Shown here: in pieces, positions 51,066-62,400 of the stretch
How positions within the stretch are numbered: the first letter of the stretch is position 1
How the letters are laid out: the number at the start of each line of letters is the position of its first letter
Origin: Botryococcus braunii
Lineage: Eukaryota > Chlorophyta > Trebouxiophyceae
Assembly (NCBI GenBank): GCA_002005505.1
Contig: KV908534.1
Span: 11,639-75,638 of the forward strand
Direction: 5' to 3'
DNA length: 64,000 bases
Program-made: the position numbers and the translations under genes
Notes under the pieces: model-generated
What the model saw: the letters and a program-made list of their open reading frames with translations, nothing else
Database searches by the model: none
Told to the model about the DNA's origin: nothing

Positions 51066-51912
51066 AATGTAGATAAAACAACATGAAATAAACAATTACT
51101 TCAACAATTACTTCAAACCTTGCTGACGGAACACCATCGTCAGTAAGGATAATGCCTGCATGCGCACCGACACCAGGACTTCAAACAAGCCTTATTGAAG
51201 GCACATAACAACAAGACGTGAGCCGTGGTCATATAGAAAGCCAACGAACTTTGTTACAATGTGTGTGTCTTGTAATTGTAGCCTATAGCTAAGCAAGCTA
51301 TAATGAAGGTGATTACCTGCATGCGCACCGACACCAGGACTTCAAACAAGCCTTATTGAAGGCACATAACAACAAGACGTGAGCCGTGGTCATATAGAAA
51401 GCCAACGAACTGTTGACTTCAAGAGACTGGCCCTCTTAAATACCATGACAAGCTACGTAGCCGTACCCGAGTCAGCCCAAGTACGTCTACCTTGTACATG
51501 GTGTACAATACACCGGACTTCGTGTTCGAATTTGTAAGTCCGAACATCCGGGTCCTGATTCGGACCAGAACACTCATGTTTCTAGTCACGATCGTCGGTG
51601 CTGGCTACTAAATGGCTAATCAAGGGGAAAGGACCGTGAATGCATACGGTCAACCTTTCGGTTACCCCTTGGGTTTGCCCACTCATATTTCTATCTCCTG
51701 GAGGTGCTAGTTGACTTCCAGAAGTGGCACAACACATTGAGGCTTATGAATTGCCAAGATCTAAGTGCTTAGTCAATTCCAGGCCTCAGCATTTCATCAT
51801 AAGACTAGACAAATGATAAGGTCATACTGGAGTTCATGAGAGAACACCAAGATCAGCGTCCAAACAGCTTCTATACAAGTATTCACGCATGGAATGCCTT
51901 AGAAACTGTCTG
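51066..51912. other. Left flank of Gypsy-1, probably part of the Copia-B 3' LTR region
   Basis: No gene. A ~95-base direct repeat (51154-51249 and 51317-51411; theme GCATGCGCACCGACACCAGG) lies here. If Gypsy-1 split the Copia-B 3' LTR, the missing part of that LTR should be in this stretch, but its outer end could not be found without the other LTR. Confidence 0.45.
51154..51411 (+). repeat. ~95-base direct repeat with ~67-base spacer
   Basis: Copies at 51154-51249 and 51317-51411 run from GCATGCGCACCGACACC to AAAGCCAACGAACT and look identical. Confidence 0.85.
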
Positions 51913-52210
51913 TGATACAGTAGAAACGGCCAAAGGATGCGAAAACAATGGTTACAAGTTGTTTGGGCTCCACCTCAGTACCCGTCCAGTCCGGCCCGGT
52001 CCTTCCTCTGCCAAAGCCTTATTCTATCCTGTTCTAAGTGTGTCCCTGTCTCCATCGCCAATGCGCCTTGTCAAGTAAGGGTCACTCCCTTGGCGCGTGA
52101 AGTAGCCACTTCTTGGCGTGGAGGAACATAACTCACGAAGGGACCTTTATGGAGGTCCAAATCCTCGTGGTCCGGTCATTTTCCTATAACACGCGACTTT
52201 TCCTGTTACA
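51913..52210 (-). repeat. Gypsy-1 3' LTR (left)
   Basis: 298 bp, identical by eye to 58485-58782. Confidence 0.95.
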
Positions 52211-52223
52211 CCCTCCCCCCCTT
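52211..52223 (-). other. Gypsy-1 polypurine tract
   Basis: Minus-strand AAGGGGGGGAGGG directly upstream of the 3' LTR. Confidence 0.8.
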
Positions 52224-52794
52224 AGCTTGGACGTCACGGCCAAGAGGGAGACTCACTCTAAACAACTACACTACGCACCTAACACACTTGGCAGAGGTAC
52301 GGTCCTGTCACGTCCTGTCCGCGGGTACTAGTCTGGCGTCCCCAGCCCAAGCCAGACCCCTGTCCTGTCTTGTCCAGCCCTGTCCGTATAACAATGTAAA
52401 ATCTGTCCCGTCCATACATAAATTCGCCCGTCCTGTCCAATAGGAATTCTTCCCAACGGCAGTGGGGCCACCCATCTGCGTCGGGCGTTACGCTACAGCG
52501 CGAGCTAGCACGGATGTCGCGACATTACATGCTTGACGTCCGAAACCTGACAAGGGTGAGCAGTCAGCACCGCACGCACCCGAGGTAGACGACACCCTAC
52601 CTCGACGAGTCCTGTCCAGGGTGAGCGGTCATCACCGCACGCACCCGAGGTAGACATTCTACCCCGCTTACGTCCTATTCATCCGAGTGCGCTCTAGTAC
52701 TGGGATACCCCCAGGGTACACTCTAAGGGCCAAGCTTAGAGCTTCCAAGGTGGCCCAAGGACGTACCGAGGGGCCGACCCGACCTGCCAGAGCA
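52224..52794 (-). other. Gypsy-1 3' untranslated region
   Basis: 571 bases between the pol stop and the polypurine tract. Contains repeated CCTGTCC motifs (about 52305-52440 and 52610) and a short direct repeat (GGTGAGC...TCACCGCACGCACCCGAGGTAGAC near 52554 and 52619; described here in parts). No gene seen. Confidence 0.6.
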
Positions 52795-55700
52795 CTAAGC
52801 GCGCCTAGCGCGCTTCCGCTGCTTCTCAGCATTTTTACCACGTCCTTTACGTTTCTTGTCCACCTTTTCTTTTTGTTCCGGCCTGTGCTCCGTGGTTAAA
52901 TCCCAGTACCGCTGTAACGCCTCCCTGGCGTGTTCTAAGTTATCCTCTGGCTCCCAAGTATTATGAATATCCTGATACCCGGTCCACTTTACAAGATATT
53001 CTCGCGCAGTTTTTCGACCTCGTAACTTTCGTTCCCTATGAGCTAGCACAGCCTCGACCTCATACTCCTCTTCTCCATCAATAATCTCAGGTAGAGGAGG
53101 AGGTTGTACCGTCCCACCTTCCTTATAAGGCTTAAGCATAGAAACATGGAAGACATCATGAACCCTCAGAGTTTTTGGAAGCCTAATTCTGAAAGCTACC
53201 GATGATACCTCCTGGACGATGGGAAAAGGCCCAATAAACCGAGGTAAGAGTTTTCTTGTCCGAGTATGCTTGAATTTCAGATTCTTTGTTGAGAGGAGGA
53301 CAGGTTGGCCTATTTTTAAAATAGGAGCATCTTTTCTCCTCGCGTCCGCATATGCCTTCATGCGGTCCTGCGCAGCTTTGAGACATGTCCGCGCTCTTTC
53401 TAGATCCCATCTCATCCTTCGTACAAACTCTGCTGCTGCCGGTACATACTCACGTACAGAAGATGTCACACCTTCATAGACTTCCTGGAAGGGAATCGTG
53501 GGATCCTGACCGAAAGTCAACCTAAATGGAGTAGTGTTGATTGATTGCTGAAAAGTGTTGTTGTAAGAAAATTCAGCCTCACACAAATGTTTATCCCAGT
53601 CGTTGTGTCTTCCAGTGACGTAATGACGCAAATAATCCTCCAAAATCCTATTAATTCGTTCCGTTTGACCGTCGGTCTGCGGATGAAACGCTGTAGATAG
53701 CGCAGAGCGACAACCGGTCAACCGAAAGAGCTCTTGACAGAAGCGACCCACCCACCTAGGATCTCTGTCTGATACAATGTGAGTGGGAAACCCATGCAAG
53801 GTGAAAACCCGGGTCCGTAACAGTTGAGCTATCACTTCTGCACTTGCGTCAGTGGTCGTCGGAGCGAAGTGCGCATACTTTGACAACCTATCAACAGCAA
53901 CCCAGATAGCGTCATATCCTTCCTTAGTTCTTGGCAGTCCAGTGATTAGGTCCATAGACATTGATTGCCACTTTCTGTCAGGTATTTCTAGAGGGTGTAG
54001 TAACCCTGCAGGTAAGTGTGCTGGGGCTTTGACACGCTGACACGAGTCACATTGGGCCACAAAGTCAGCCACATCTGCGGCCATCCCTGGCCACCACCAG
54101 GAACGTTGAACTAATTCGAGGGTCCTGTCCCTGCCTGGATGACCAACTATAGGTGGTCCATGCAAATTTTCCAGGATTTCTCTACGAAGGTTACGTTCGA
54201 CACCGTCAGAACTCATATGGTGGGAGGGAACGTAAATGCGCGCACCGCGCTTCCACAAGCCACTATGGAAGCTTAACTTGCGGCGATTTTGTTTACGATG
54301 GAGCCAATCATCTATCTCATATGCCTCACTTAAAACCCTTCCCCATCCCCTCAACCCGTCCATCGACGTGGGTAGGGTGGTGGAGTCTGCAGCCTCCCCA
54401 ACCCCCATCGCTCCTACTCCGACAGGGGGAGAGTGCTCCCCCAGGGGCCCTGCCCTAGCCTGAACCGACGCCTGAACCCCAGCCTGGGCCCGAGCTAGGG
54501 CTCGGACGTGGGCCCCGGCTAAGTGAGGACTCCTAGACAATGGGTCAGCAGGGTTAGTGGATCCCGGCGCATATTCCCATTGGATGTCGAATAACTGTAG
54601 AAACTCCGCCCAGCGCGCCCGTCTGGGTGAGAGTAGGGTTTGGGTTTGCAAAAAACTATTCGCGCGATGGTCCGTAACAACTGTGAAAGTTTGCCCTAAT
54701 AAGTAACACCTCCACTCCTTGAGGGCATACAACACACCTGCAAGCTCTTTCTCAGTTGTGGAATAATTGCGTTCGGCATTACTAAGCTTTTTACTGAAGT
54801 ATGCTACAGGTCTACCTTCTTGCAATAGTACTGCACCCACCCCATAGTCACTGGCATCTGAGATCACTTTGAAAGGCTTGCTACTGTCTGGGAGTGCTAG
54901 TACAGGAGCATTGGACAAAGTTTCTTTTAAACTTTGAAACGCGTGCTCTTCAGCTTCTCCCCACGTCCAAGGAACTTTGCCAGTGAGCCGGGTTAAGGGG
55001 GCCGCAAGCGTACTGTAACCCGGGACGAACTTGCGGAAGTAGTTGGCTAGTCCCAAGAATTGTCGTACGTGCGTGCTCCCCGTGGGTGTTGGCCAGTCCA
55101 CAATAGTCCGAACTTTGGCAGGGTCAACTTTGATGCCGTCGCGCCCCACGACATGTCCCAAATACCGCAACTCGTCAGCAAAAAACTCACACTTGGATAA
55201 TTTTGCATAAAGTTTTTCCTCTCTCAGCCGAGTAAGGATGCGAGTTAAGTGCTCTAAGTGCTGTTCCCTGGACTTGCTGTATACCAACAAATCATCTAGG
55301 TAAACCACAACAAAACCCTCTCGAATAAAATCATGAAACACACTGTTCATCAGTCTCTGAAACGTGGAGGGAGCATTCGTGAGACCAAAAGGAAGCACCA
55401 AAAATTCAAATGAACCTAAGGGTGTTCTAAAGGCGGTTTTGGGAACATCGGATTCATGTAATCGCACTTGATGGTAACCTGACAAGAGATCAAAAGAGGT
55501 AAAGAACTTTGAACCCTGCAGCTTGTCCAGAAGATCGTCTATCCGTGGCAACGGATATTTGTCCTTCCTTGTTAAGTTATTAACTGCCCTGTAATCTATA
55601 ACCATTCGGAATGTTCCGTCTTTCTTTCTCACAAACAATATGGGGCTACCATACGGTGATGCACTCGGCCTGATGAAACCCTGTGCTAGTAATTCCTCAA

Positions 55701-56940
55701 CCTGCCTCCGACACTCCGCCACTTCTGGTTCAGCCAACCTATAAGTGGGGCGACAGGGCGGCGTATGGCCGGGTGTCATAGGTATAGTGTGCAAGATGCC
55801 CCTGTCTGGAGGTAAATCTGGCAATTTCTCTGGAAAAACATCCAAAAACTCTAACAACAATTGCTTCAAGTCTTGTGGCTTGTCAGTCATACCCTCAATA
55901 ACACGCCGGGAGTTTTCGTTTAAATCTAGGCCGGTGGCTCCGCTGTCTTCGTCCCAAGGATTATCCCCCTCTGTAGTTGCCACTGCAACCCTATGGAGAT
56001 AGTGTGTTGCACAAACTGAGTCCTGTCCACTCCTTGCCTCTCGCACTACCCCCCAAAACCCTGGACAACCCTTTCGCATAGCCCGCCTAGCTTGACCCTC
56101 ACTTATAACATTTACTTTTTGCGCCGGTAAGGTACCTCTTTCACTAGGGGGCAGCGGGTTGAGGAGTGTAATGTAGTGTGAGGAATGAGGCGGTTTAAGA
56201 TGAACTGCGCCATGATTGTAGTCAATTAACGCTTTTCTTTCTTTCAGAAAATCCTCACCAAGGATTAAGTCCACCCCATCCAACAGAGTTTCGCAGACAA
56301 TGAAATCCCTCTGTTCCACATATGTTTGAGATAAGTGCACCCTGAGCTTAGCTGTCCCCGCCGAGCGCATGGTCTGCCCATCTGCAAGCTGGACATCCAC
56401 ACACTTCTTTGACAGCCTCACTCCGAGAGTAGCTAGGAAGTCATGTCTGACGAACGAGTGCGTCGCCCCGGTATCGACTAAAGCGACGCCCTTCACACCA
56501 GTACAGTTAACATGAAAAAGCATTGCTAAATGCCTATTTGAAAAAGCTTGAGCAAAAGATACGCTAAATTTGGGTCCGGCATGGTAAACTACATAGGAGT
56601 AGGGGACATCAGGTCCCTTGGTACCTTGCAGGATAACTCTCATGCCTTTTAGCCATGGGTACACTGCCTTGGATTTCGCCACTTTACTACCCATTAGAAA
56701 ACAAGCACTTAAATGTTTATTTGCTTGTTGCTCACGAGCGAAAGTGGATAAGGTGTCCTCCGCTTTACCTATAGGTACTGCAACAAATGTCGGTTTAGAC
56801 GTTCCATCGGGTAGGGTATTGTCAAAGGGGCCTCTAGAAAAAGAACAATGCAAAAACTCAGAACAACGTTGCTCGATAGAAGAATGAAAAGATTCCCAAG
56901 GAACAAAAGTGTGGAGGTTTCCTTCTCTAACTCCACTCAT
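52795..56940 (-). CDS. Gypsy-1 Pol: protease, RT, RNase H, integrase, chromodomain
   Basis: 1381 residues. Protease DTGATHSF (~156) and LILGEDFL (~227); RT with MVIDYRAVN, SFDLLSGYHQ and catalytic VVYLDDLLVY (~547-550); RNase H (ISDASDYGVGAVLLQEG); integrase zinc site (H...H, CDSCQ) and catalytic core (MDLITGLP, SDRDPRW, then Glu); a C-terminal chromodomain (EYLVKWTGYQDIHNTWEPED, ~1320-1340) and a basic tail. The chromodomain marks it as a chromovirus; such domains steer integration to modified chromatin. The start ATG overlaps the gag stop as ATGA, and the pol frame has a TAG two codons upstream, so the first ATG is the only sensible start. About 145 residues precede the protease. All motifs look intact. 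Confidence 0.95.
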   Translation of the reverse strand: MSGVREGNLHTFVPWESFHSSIEQRCSEFLHCSFSRGPFDNTLPDGTSKPTFVAVPIGKAEDTLSTFAREQQANKHLSACFLMGSKVAKSKAVYPWLKGMRVILQGTKGPDVPYSYVVYHAGPKFSVSFAQAFSNRHLAMLFHVNCTGVKGVALVDTGATHSFVRHDFLATLGVRLSKKCVDVQLADGQTMRSAGTAKLRVHLSQTYVEQRDFIVCETLLDGVDLILGEDFLKERKALIDYNHGAVHLKPPHSSHYITLLNPLPPSERGTLPAQKVNVISEGQARRAMRKGCPGFWGVVREARSGQDSVCATHYLHRVAVATTEGDNPWDEDSGATGLDLNENSRRVIEGMTDKPQDLKQLLLEFLDVFPEKLPDLPPDRGILHTIPMTPGHTPPCRPTYRLAEPEVAECRRQVEELLAQGFIRPSASPYGSPILFVRKKDGTFRMVIDYRAVNNLTRKDKYPLPRIDDLLDKLQGSKFFTSFDLLSGYHQVRLHESDVPKTAFRTPLGSFEFLVLPFGLTNAPSTFQRLMNSVFHDFIREGFVVVYLDDLLVYSKSREQHLEHLTRILTRLREEKLYAKLSKCEFFADELRYLGHVVGRDGIKVDPAKVRTIVDWPTPTGSTHVRQFLGLANYFRKFVPGYSTLAAPLTRLTGKVPWTWGEAEEHAFQSLKETLSNAPVLALPDSSKPFKVISDASDYGVGAVLLQEGRPVAYFSKKLSNAERNYSTTEKELAGVLYALKEWRCYLLGQTFTVVTDHRANSFLQTQTLLSPRRARWAEFLQLFDIQWEYAPGSTNPADPLSRSPHLAGAHVRALARAQAGVQASVQARAGPLGEHSPPVGVGAMGVGEAADSTTLPTSMDGLRGWGRVLSEAYEIDDWLHRKQNRRKLSFHSGLWKRGARIYVPSHHMSSDGVERNLRREILENLHGPPIVGHPGRDRTLELVQRSWWWPGMAADVADFVAQCDSCQRVKAPAHLPAGLLHPLEIPDRKWQSMSMDLITGLPRTKEGYDAIWVAVDRLSKYAHFAPTTTDASAEVIAQLLRTRVFTLHGFPTHIVSDRDPRWVGRFCQELFRLTGCRSALSTAFHPQTDGQTERINRILEDYLRHYVTGRHNDWDKHLCEAEFSYNNTFQQSINTTPFRLTFGQDPTIPFQEVYEGVTSSVREYVPAAAEFVRRMRWDLERARTCLKAAQDRMKAYADARRKDAPILKIGQPVLLSTKNLKFKHTRTRKLLPRFIGPFPIVQEVSSVAFRIRLPKTLRVHDVFHVSMLKPYKEGGTVQPPPLPEIIDGEEEYEVEAVLAHRERKLRGRKTAREYLVKWTGYQDIHNTWEPEDNLEHAREALQRYWDLTTEHRPEQKEKVDKKRKGRGKNAEKQRKRARRA

Positions 56941-58379
56941 GGCCTACCGCGTCCCCTTGCCCGGCCCCGTCCACGGCCCCGTCCTCTGATTCTCCGTCCC
57001 CGTCCGGCCCCACCCTGTGCTGTCCACCCTTGCATAGGGGCTGCTCCCACACCGAGGGACCTAAAGTTGTTGTGGCCCCCTCCTACCCGTCGCCGCAGCA
57101 AATCACCAGCCAGACCTGGAATTGGTGGAGCAGGCTGGTTTACCTCCTGTCTGGCCTTCACAATGTGTTGCAAGATGTCCCACTGTTGTTGATTAAGATA
57201 GGCGTTAGGGTCCTCTCTAAGTTTTTTGAGTGGGCAAAACCAAGATTCATGGCCAGGGGTATTGCACGCGTAACAGCTTCTGTTGAGGGGAAAGGCAACT
57301 CTAGTGTCCCTCCGATACTCGGGAGGTAAACCATCCCTGCGGGGATAAGGAGTCGCGCCTTGGATCGCGGCGACCGTGGCGAGCGGCGCAGGGTAACCAT
57401 GGGCCATCTGGATTGGCGCTGCCACCATCGGTGCAGCTGCCATCATCCCAAATTCATGACTGTAGTAGGGGATTGTCCAGTCCTGTCCGACGCCAGCAAC
57501 GTGCGGTGCTGGGCCAACGGTGGCGGTTGCAATGCTTGAGTTAGGGGCCCCGGGGCCGGTTCTCAGTCTCTTTGCCTGTAAGGGCCCGCCCACCGCGGCA
57601 TCGTACCGTGTGAGTAAACTTATCAAGGCATCCAAATCATCAAAACCTTTGCCTGTTGTAGGGTTAATTGCTGAATATTTCTTTAAATCCTCACGTAGGC
57701 CTTTACGAAACCTATGGATTTTCTCCCCCATGGATAGGTCCCCACTGACTTCTACCTCTGCTAGCAAGGTTGTAAAGCGCTCAACATACTTCTCAACTGA
57801 TTCGTTGCCCTGATATACGGAATCAAGTTTATCCCTTGCCTTTGCAACCTTATCAGTGTTATCATAGACAGAAGACAACAGATCCCCAAAGAGAGCTAAA
57901 TCCACGACAGCACCTGGATTTTGCCTCACGTAAGCTGCTTTTTTTGTTAACCACACCTTTTTCACGCTCTTTCCTAAGCAGCGCACTGCGTAGTCAACCC
58001 TGAGGTTCGCGGGCACACCGGTGAGTTCACAATATGACCTCACATCGTCTAGGAATTGTTCGAGATCGTCCCTGCGTCCCTCGAATTTTTCCGGTAAGTG
58101 GGTTCGAACGGTCGGGATTCTTGCCTGTGGGTTCGCGGGGTTTTGAGCCGCAACTTCAGCGTTTTCTGCCTGTTGTCGTAACTCAGCCAGTTCGGCAGCC
58201 ATTGCCGCTTCACGCCCCTCGGCCTCGGCCAAAGCAGCCTGCAGCTCTTCGACTTGTCGTCTAGCCATTTCTGAGCTGTCAGTGCTGGCGAGGCTCGGTG
58301 ACACAGGAAATCGAGAAAGTCCGGGTGGGGGCCCTAAACTCGGTGACCCGAGTCGTAGGCCCCTAAAAGCGCCACACAC
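56937..58379 (-). CDS. Gypsy-1 Gag
   Basis: 480 residues. A short N-terminal region leads to a coiled-coil-like stretch rich in Glu/Ala/Gln (~38-75, RRQVEELQAALAEAEGREAA), then the retrotransposon Gag domain (LPEKFEGRRDDLEQFLDDV through FRKGLREDLKKYS). A CCHC knuckle C-x2-C-x4-H-x4-C follows (CYACNTPGHESWFC, ~373-386), and an Arg/Gly-rich RNA-binding tail ends in RGRGRP. Gag packs the RNA into particles in the cytoplasm. It ends at TGA overlapping the pol ATG. The start ATG lies about 105 bases from the LTR. Confidence 0.92.
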   Translation of the reverse strand: MCGAFRGLRLGSPSLGPPPGLSRFPVSPSLASTDSSEMARRQVEELQAALAEAEGREAAMAAELAELRQQAENAEVAAQNPANPQARIPTVRTHLPEKFEGRRDDLEQFLDDVRSYCELTGVPANLRVDYAVRCLGKSVKKVWLTKKAAYVRQNPGAVVDLALFGDLLSSVYDNTDKVAKARDKLDSVYQGNESVEKYVERFTTLLAEVEVSGDLSMGEKIHRFRKGLREDLKKYSAINPTTGKGFDDLDALISLLTRYDAAVGGPLQAKRLRTGPGAPNSSIATATVGPAPHVAGVGQDWTIPYYSHEFGMMAAAPMVAAPIQMAHGYPAPLATVAAIQGATPYPRRDGLPPEYRRDTRVAFPLNRSCYACNTPGHESWFCPLKKLREDPNAYLNQQQWDILQHIVKARQEVNQPAPPIPGLAGDLLRRRVGGGHNNFRSLGVGAAPMQGWTAQGGAGRGRRIRGRGRGRGRARGRGRP

Positions 58380-58465
58380 ACCACAACTAACCCAATCCGA
58401 ATCTATAGAATTCTCTGAAAAACTTCTTTGGGAAATTTTTTCAACGAGAGGAGCTCAAAATTTGG

Positions 58466-58483
58466 CCCCTCTCGCCGATACCA
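58466..58483 (-). other. Gypsy-1 primer-binding site
   Basis: Minus-strand TGGTATCGGCGAGAGGGG, one base from the 5' LTR. The first 12 bases equal those in Copia-A, the LARD and the TRIMs. Confidence 0.8.
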
Positions 58484-58484
58484 G

Positions 58485-58782
58485 TGATACAGTAGAAACG
58501 GCCAAAGGATGCGAAAACAATGGTTACAAGTTGTTTGGGCTCCACCTCAGTACCCGTCCAGTCCGGCCCGGTCCTTCCTCTGCCAAAGCCTTATTCTATC
58601 CTGTTCTAAGTGTGTCCCTGTCTCCATCGCCAATGCGCCTTGTCAAGTAAGGGTCACTCCCTTGGCGCGTGAAGTAGCCACTTCTTGGCGTGGAGGAACA
58701 TAACTCACGAAGGGACCTTTATGGAGGTCCAAATCCTCGTGGTCCGGTCATTTTCCTATAACACGCGACTTTTCCTGTTACA
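58485..58782 (-). repeat. Gypsy-1 5' LTR (right)
   Basis: 298 bp, followed by the GTCTG target duplication. Confidence 0.95.
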
Positions 58783-59006
58783 GTCTGAGCACCCGCAGAC
58801 ACTCTTAAAGAGTACATAGACACTCTTGAAGATTACAAATAAACAGCAGGTACGTATCTCGCATTGCTCAGTAAGTACAAACCACGTGGCAGATGAGGTC
58901 GGCATGGCCTAGATACTTTGTTCAATGATCCTTGTCCCCAAAGTCACATGTCAATTTATTGGATAATGACAATTAGGGTCGCATCTGCAATTAGATTATC
59001 ACAACA
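58783..59006 (-). repeat. Copia-B 3' LTR, proximal part
   Basis: Placed by the polypurine tract and TG start on the - strand. The partner LTR is outside the window, so the assignment is inference. Confidence 0.5.
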
Positions 59007-59045
59007 CTCCCCCATGACTGAAGGGGACAATATTCATGTAGACTT

Positions 59046-59417
59046 GTGTCAAGGAGCTACACGGTGGCACGGTCTTCTACGTCGTGTCGTTCCACCACCC
59101 TGCTATCCAGCCACCAGAGACTTCCCCCTTTGGGTGCGAAGCCACTCCCACCCTGTGGGTTTATGGTGGAGAAGCTCTATGATACGCAAGGCAATCAAGT
59201 AGCAGCTTGACATGCATGCATTATGTCATCGGACAATGTTTCAGTACGTCTGTCAGGGAGCTACACGGTGGCACGGTCTTCTACGCCGTGTCGTTCCACC
59301 ACCCTGCTATCCAGCCACCAGAGACTTCCCCCTTTGGGTGCGAAGCCACTCCCACCCTGTGGGTTTATGGTGGAGAAGCTCTATGATACGCAAGGCAATC
59401 AAGTAGCAGCCTGACAT
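59046..59417 (-). repeat. ~165-base tandem duplication in the Copia-B 3' UTR
   Basis: 59046-59213 and 59251-59417 share GGAGCTACACGGTGGCACGG through CGCAAGGCAATCAAGTAGCAG with about three differences, separated by ~37 bases. Confidence 0.85.
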
Positions 59418-59424
59418 CCATGAA

Positions 59425-62400
59425 TTACTCCATCCCAATCCCAGCCCTCAATTTCTGGAATTGCACTTTAGGCAACGCTTTGGTGAACATGTCCGCCAGA
59501 TTTGATGCAGACTCCACATAGAAGGGGCTGATTGATCCTTGCTCCACTTCCTGCCTGACTCTGTGGTATCTGACCCCGATGTGCTTCGTGCGCGGCGAGA
59601 TCGGAATGCCCTTGATGTTGGCCAGCGCTCCCGTATTGTCGGTGTAGATCCTGATTGGCGCTGGAACTCCCCCAAAATCTGACACGAGCTTGGAGATCCA
59701 CAGGGCTTCCTGTACTCCGCTGCACATGGAGACAAACTCTGCCTCCACTGTAGAGAGGGCTGTGACCTTTTGCAGCTTACTCCCCCATAAGATGGCAGCC
59801 GTACCACTGAGAAAGACATGGCCAGAAGTGGACCTTCTGCCATCGACTTCTCCTGCATAATCACTATCGACAAAGCCGGTTATCCCATTCTTCCCTTTAT
59901 CCCACAACAGCCCAAAATCCTTGGAGCCGAGCAGGTATTTCAGCACAGAGATGCCAGCCCTGTAATGATGACTTGTAGGGCTGACGGCAAACCTAGCAAG
60001 GTGGTTGGCAGCAAAAGCAATATCTGGCCTAACGGTATTTGCCAAATACATTATCCCACCCACCAGCTCTCTGTACCTATTCCCAACTGGAAGAGGATCA
60101 CCAACATGTGCAGATAACTGAAATGCTGTGTCCATAGGTAGGGCTTTGGGTTTTAAGCTTTCTTCACCATGAAAGCTGGTTATTATTTCTGCAGTCAACT
60201 TTTCGTTTGACAATTTGATTGACTGCAACACACCATTGTTGTCAAAACTTTGCGTTACGCTCATGCCGAGAAAACACTTAGCAGGACCTAAGTCTTTCAC
60301 AGCAAAGTGTGCATTTAGCAAGGCTTTGACAGCAGTGACTTTGTCCATGTTCTTGGAAGCGACAAGAATGTCATCAACATAGACGAGCACATAAACATCA
60401 TCATCTCCCAATTTTCTTGCTATGAATAGGGAGGGGTCAGAATCAGCAATGACAAAGCCATCATCGAGCAAAACTTTAGACATAGTGTCATACCATGCTT
60501 TTGGTGCTTGCTTTAAACCATATAGGGCTTTGTTTAGTTTGCACACTGTGTTTGGTCCTCCCTCATAAAAGCCAGGTGGCTGCTGAACATAGACGGTTTC
60601 CTGCAATTTACCATGGAGAAATGCAGTACTAATGTCCAGCTGGTGTAGATGCATTTGTTGCTCTACAGCCATGGAGAGAAGGTACCTTAGAGTTGAGTGT
60701 CGAGAGACGGGAGCGTACACTTCTGTATAGTCCACTCCGTATACCTGCTTAAACCCTTTGGCGACGAGTCGGGCCTTGAATTTCTCGACGTCTCCACTCT
60801 CTGTCAGCTTGACCTTGAACACCCAGCGTACCGGCAAAGCTCTCTTTGCTTGTTGCTCCGACACCTGTACTAAATCCCAGGTCTCCAAGGCATTTAAAGA
60901 ACCCATTTCTTCAAGCATAGCAGTAATCCATTTTTCGGCTTCGGGACTATTGATTGCTTCAAGATAAGTGTTGGGTTCTGCATACACAGTGTTTGCTTCA
61001 ATTTGAATGACACCCTGTACAGAAGTGTCAGCAAAATGTGCCTGTGTTGTGTGTGTGTATCTCTTCCTAACCGGATACCGACCGGCAAATAGACCAGCAG
61101 GGGTAACAGGGATTTTAGACCCAGAGAAGTCAAACTCAACTACCTTCTCCGTTCGAGAGCCCGAGACTTCGCCCTCTACACTGTTGTGAGTGGAGACTTG
61201 TGGAACACCCTTGGGCAAAGGGCGCGCTCCCGGAGGACTTGTGGAACGGGAGGGAATCAAGTGATCACCATGCCCCGCGCCTCCCTTTTGCTCACCCCTA
61301 GCCTCGTTTGGAAAGGTATCCTGCTGATCCACTTCCCCATCCCAGGCATCAGCCACTGCAGATCTATTGCCACTAAACTCCATATCAGACACATCAGGCA
61401 CATACTCTAAATCAGGCTCATCATCCGACTCAGGCTCAAAATCTTCCTCTTCCTCCATTGCACTTAGAGGAGAAGAGACACCATAAGTGAAATCAAGATC
61501 AGAAGATGCATGCGTGCGATGATTTACAGCACCGTAAGGCTGCGCTGCGGAAATCTGCGTGTCGGGTGCGACTTCAAAGCACTTGCAGTCAGCACCTCTA
61601 TGCACTGTCACCTTCCCATCTATCAAGACCCTGTACTGCTTGCTGTCTCCCTGATAGCCAAGAAAAACACCAGTTTGACAAACAGGATGGAATTTACCAG
61701 TCCTAAGGGTCTTGGGTGTCAGAACTTTGCACTTGCTTCCAAACACTCTCAAGTATGAGACATTTGGGACAACACCATACATGAGCTCGTAGGGTGTTTT
61801 GTCATGCAAATTAGTAGGGGACAAGTTTCTTACGTGACATGCGGTCAACACTGCTTCCCCCCAATACTTTCGTGGTAGCTCTGAGTCTGCAAGCATGGCC
61901 CGTGCTTTCTCTTGGAGAGTCCGGTTCAAGCGCTCAACCTTCCCATTTGATTGATGAGAGTAAGGAGGTGTCACTTGGTGCAGAATCCCATGTTTTCTGC
62001 AGAACCGGTCAAGTCCCAAGAATTCAGTCCCACCATCCGTTCTAATGGCTTTGACTGGCAATTCAGTAGAGAGAGAGAGGGTCTTCAACACTAGAATAGC
62101 CTCCGAGCTCGCGTCGCTCTTCTTCTTGAGTAGCACTGTTACTGAAAAATCAGAACGTTCATCAATAATATTTAATGCATACTCTTCCCCCTCAGGTGTG
62201 ACAGGTCTGATGGGACCCATCACATCCATGTGTACAAGTTCCATCCTATTAGAGACAGTGGACCCTGTTGGTTTGTGGGGAGCAGACGACATTTTACCAT
62301 CAATGCAAGCTTCACACATGCCATTCATCCCAATGAGGGAAGTCAAGTTCCCCGCCGGAAGAACAACCCCTTGCACGCATGAGGTTTTCCTAATTTTGCT

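Larger units (their letters stand above)
51913..58782 (-). mobile_element. Gypsy-1: complete chromodomain Ty3/gypsy element, 6.87 kb
   Basis: LTRs of 298 bp (51913-52210; 58485-58782), TGATACAG...CTGTTACA, appear identical. Target duplication GTCTG at 51908-51912 and 58783-58787. Primer site TGGTATCGGCGAGAGG lies one base inside the right LTR, and AAGGGGGGGAGGG abuts the left LTR. Gag and pol are both intact and separate. Everything needed for retrotransposition is present, so this is a recent and possibly active copy. Confidence 0.95.
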
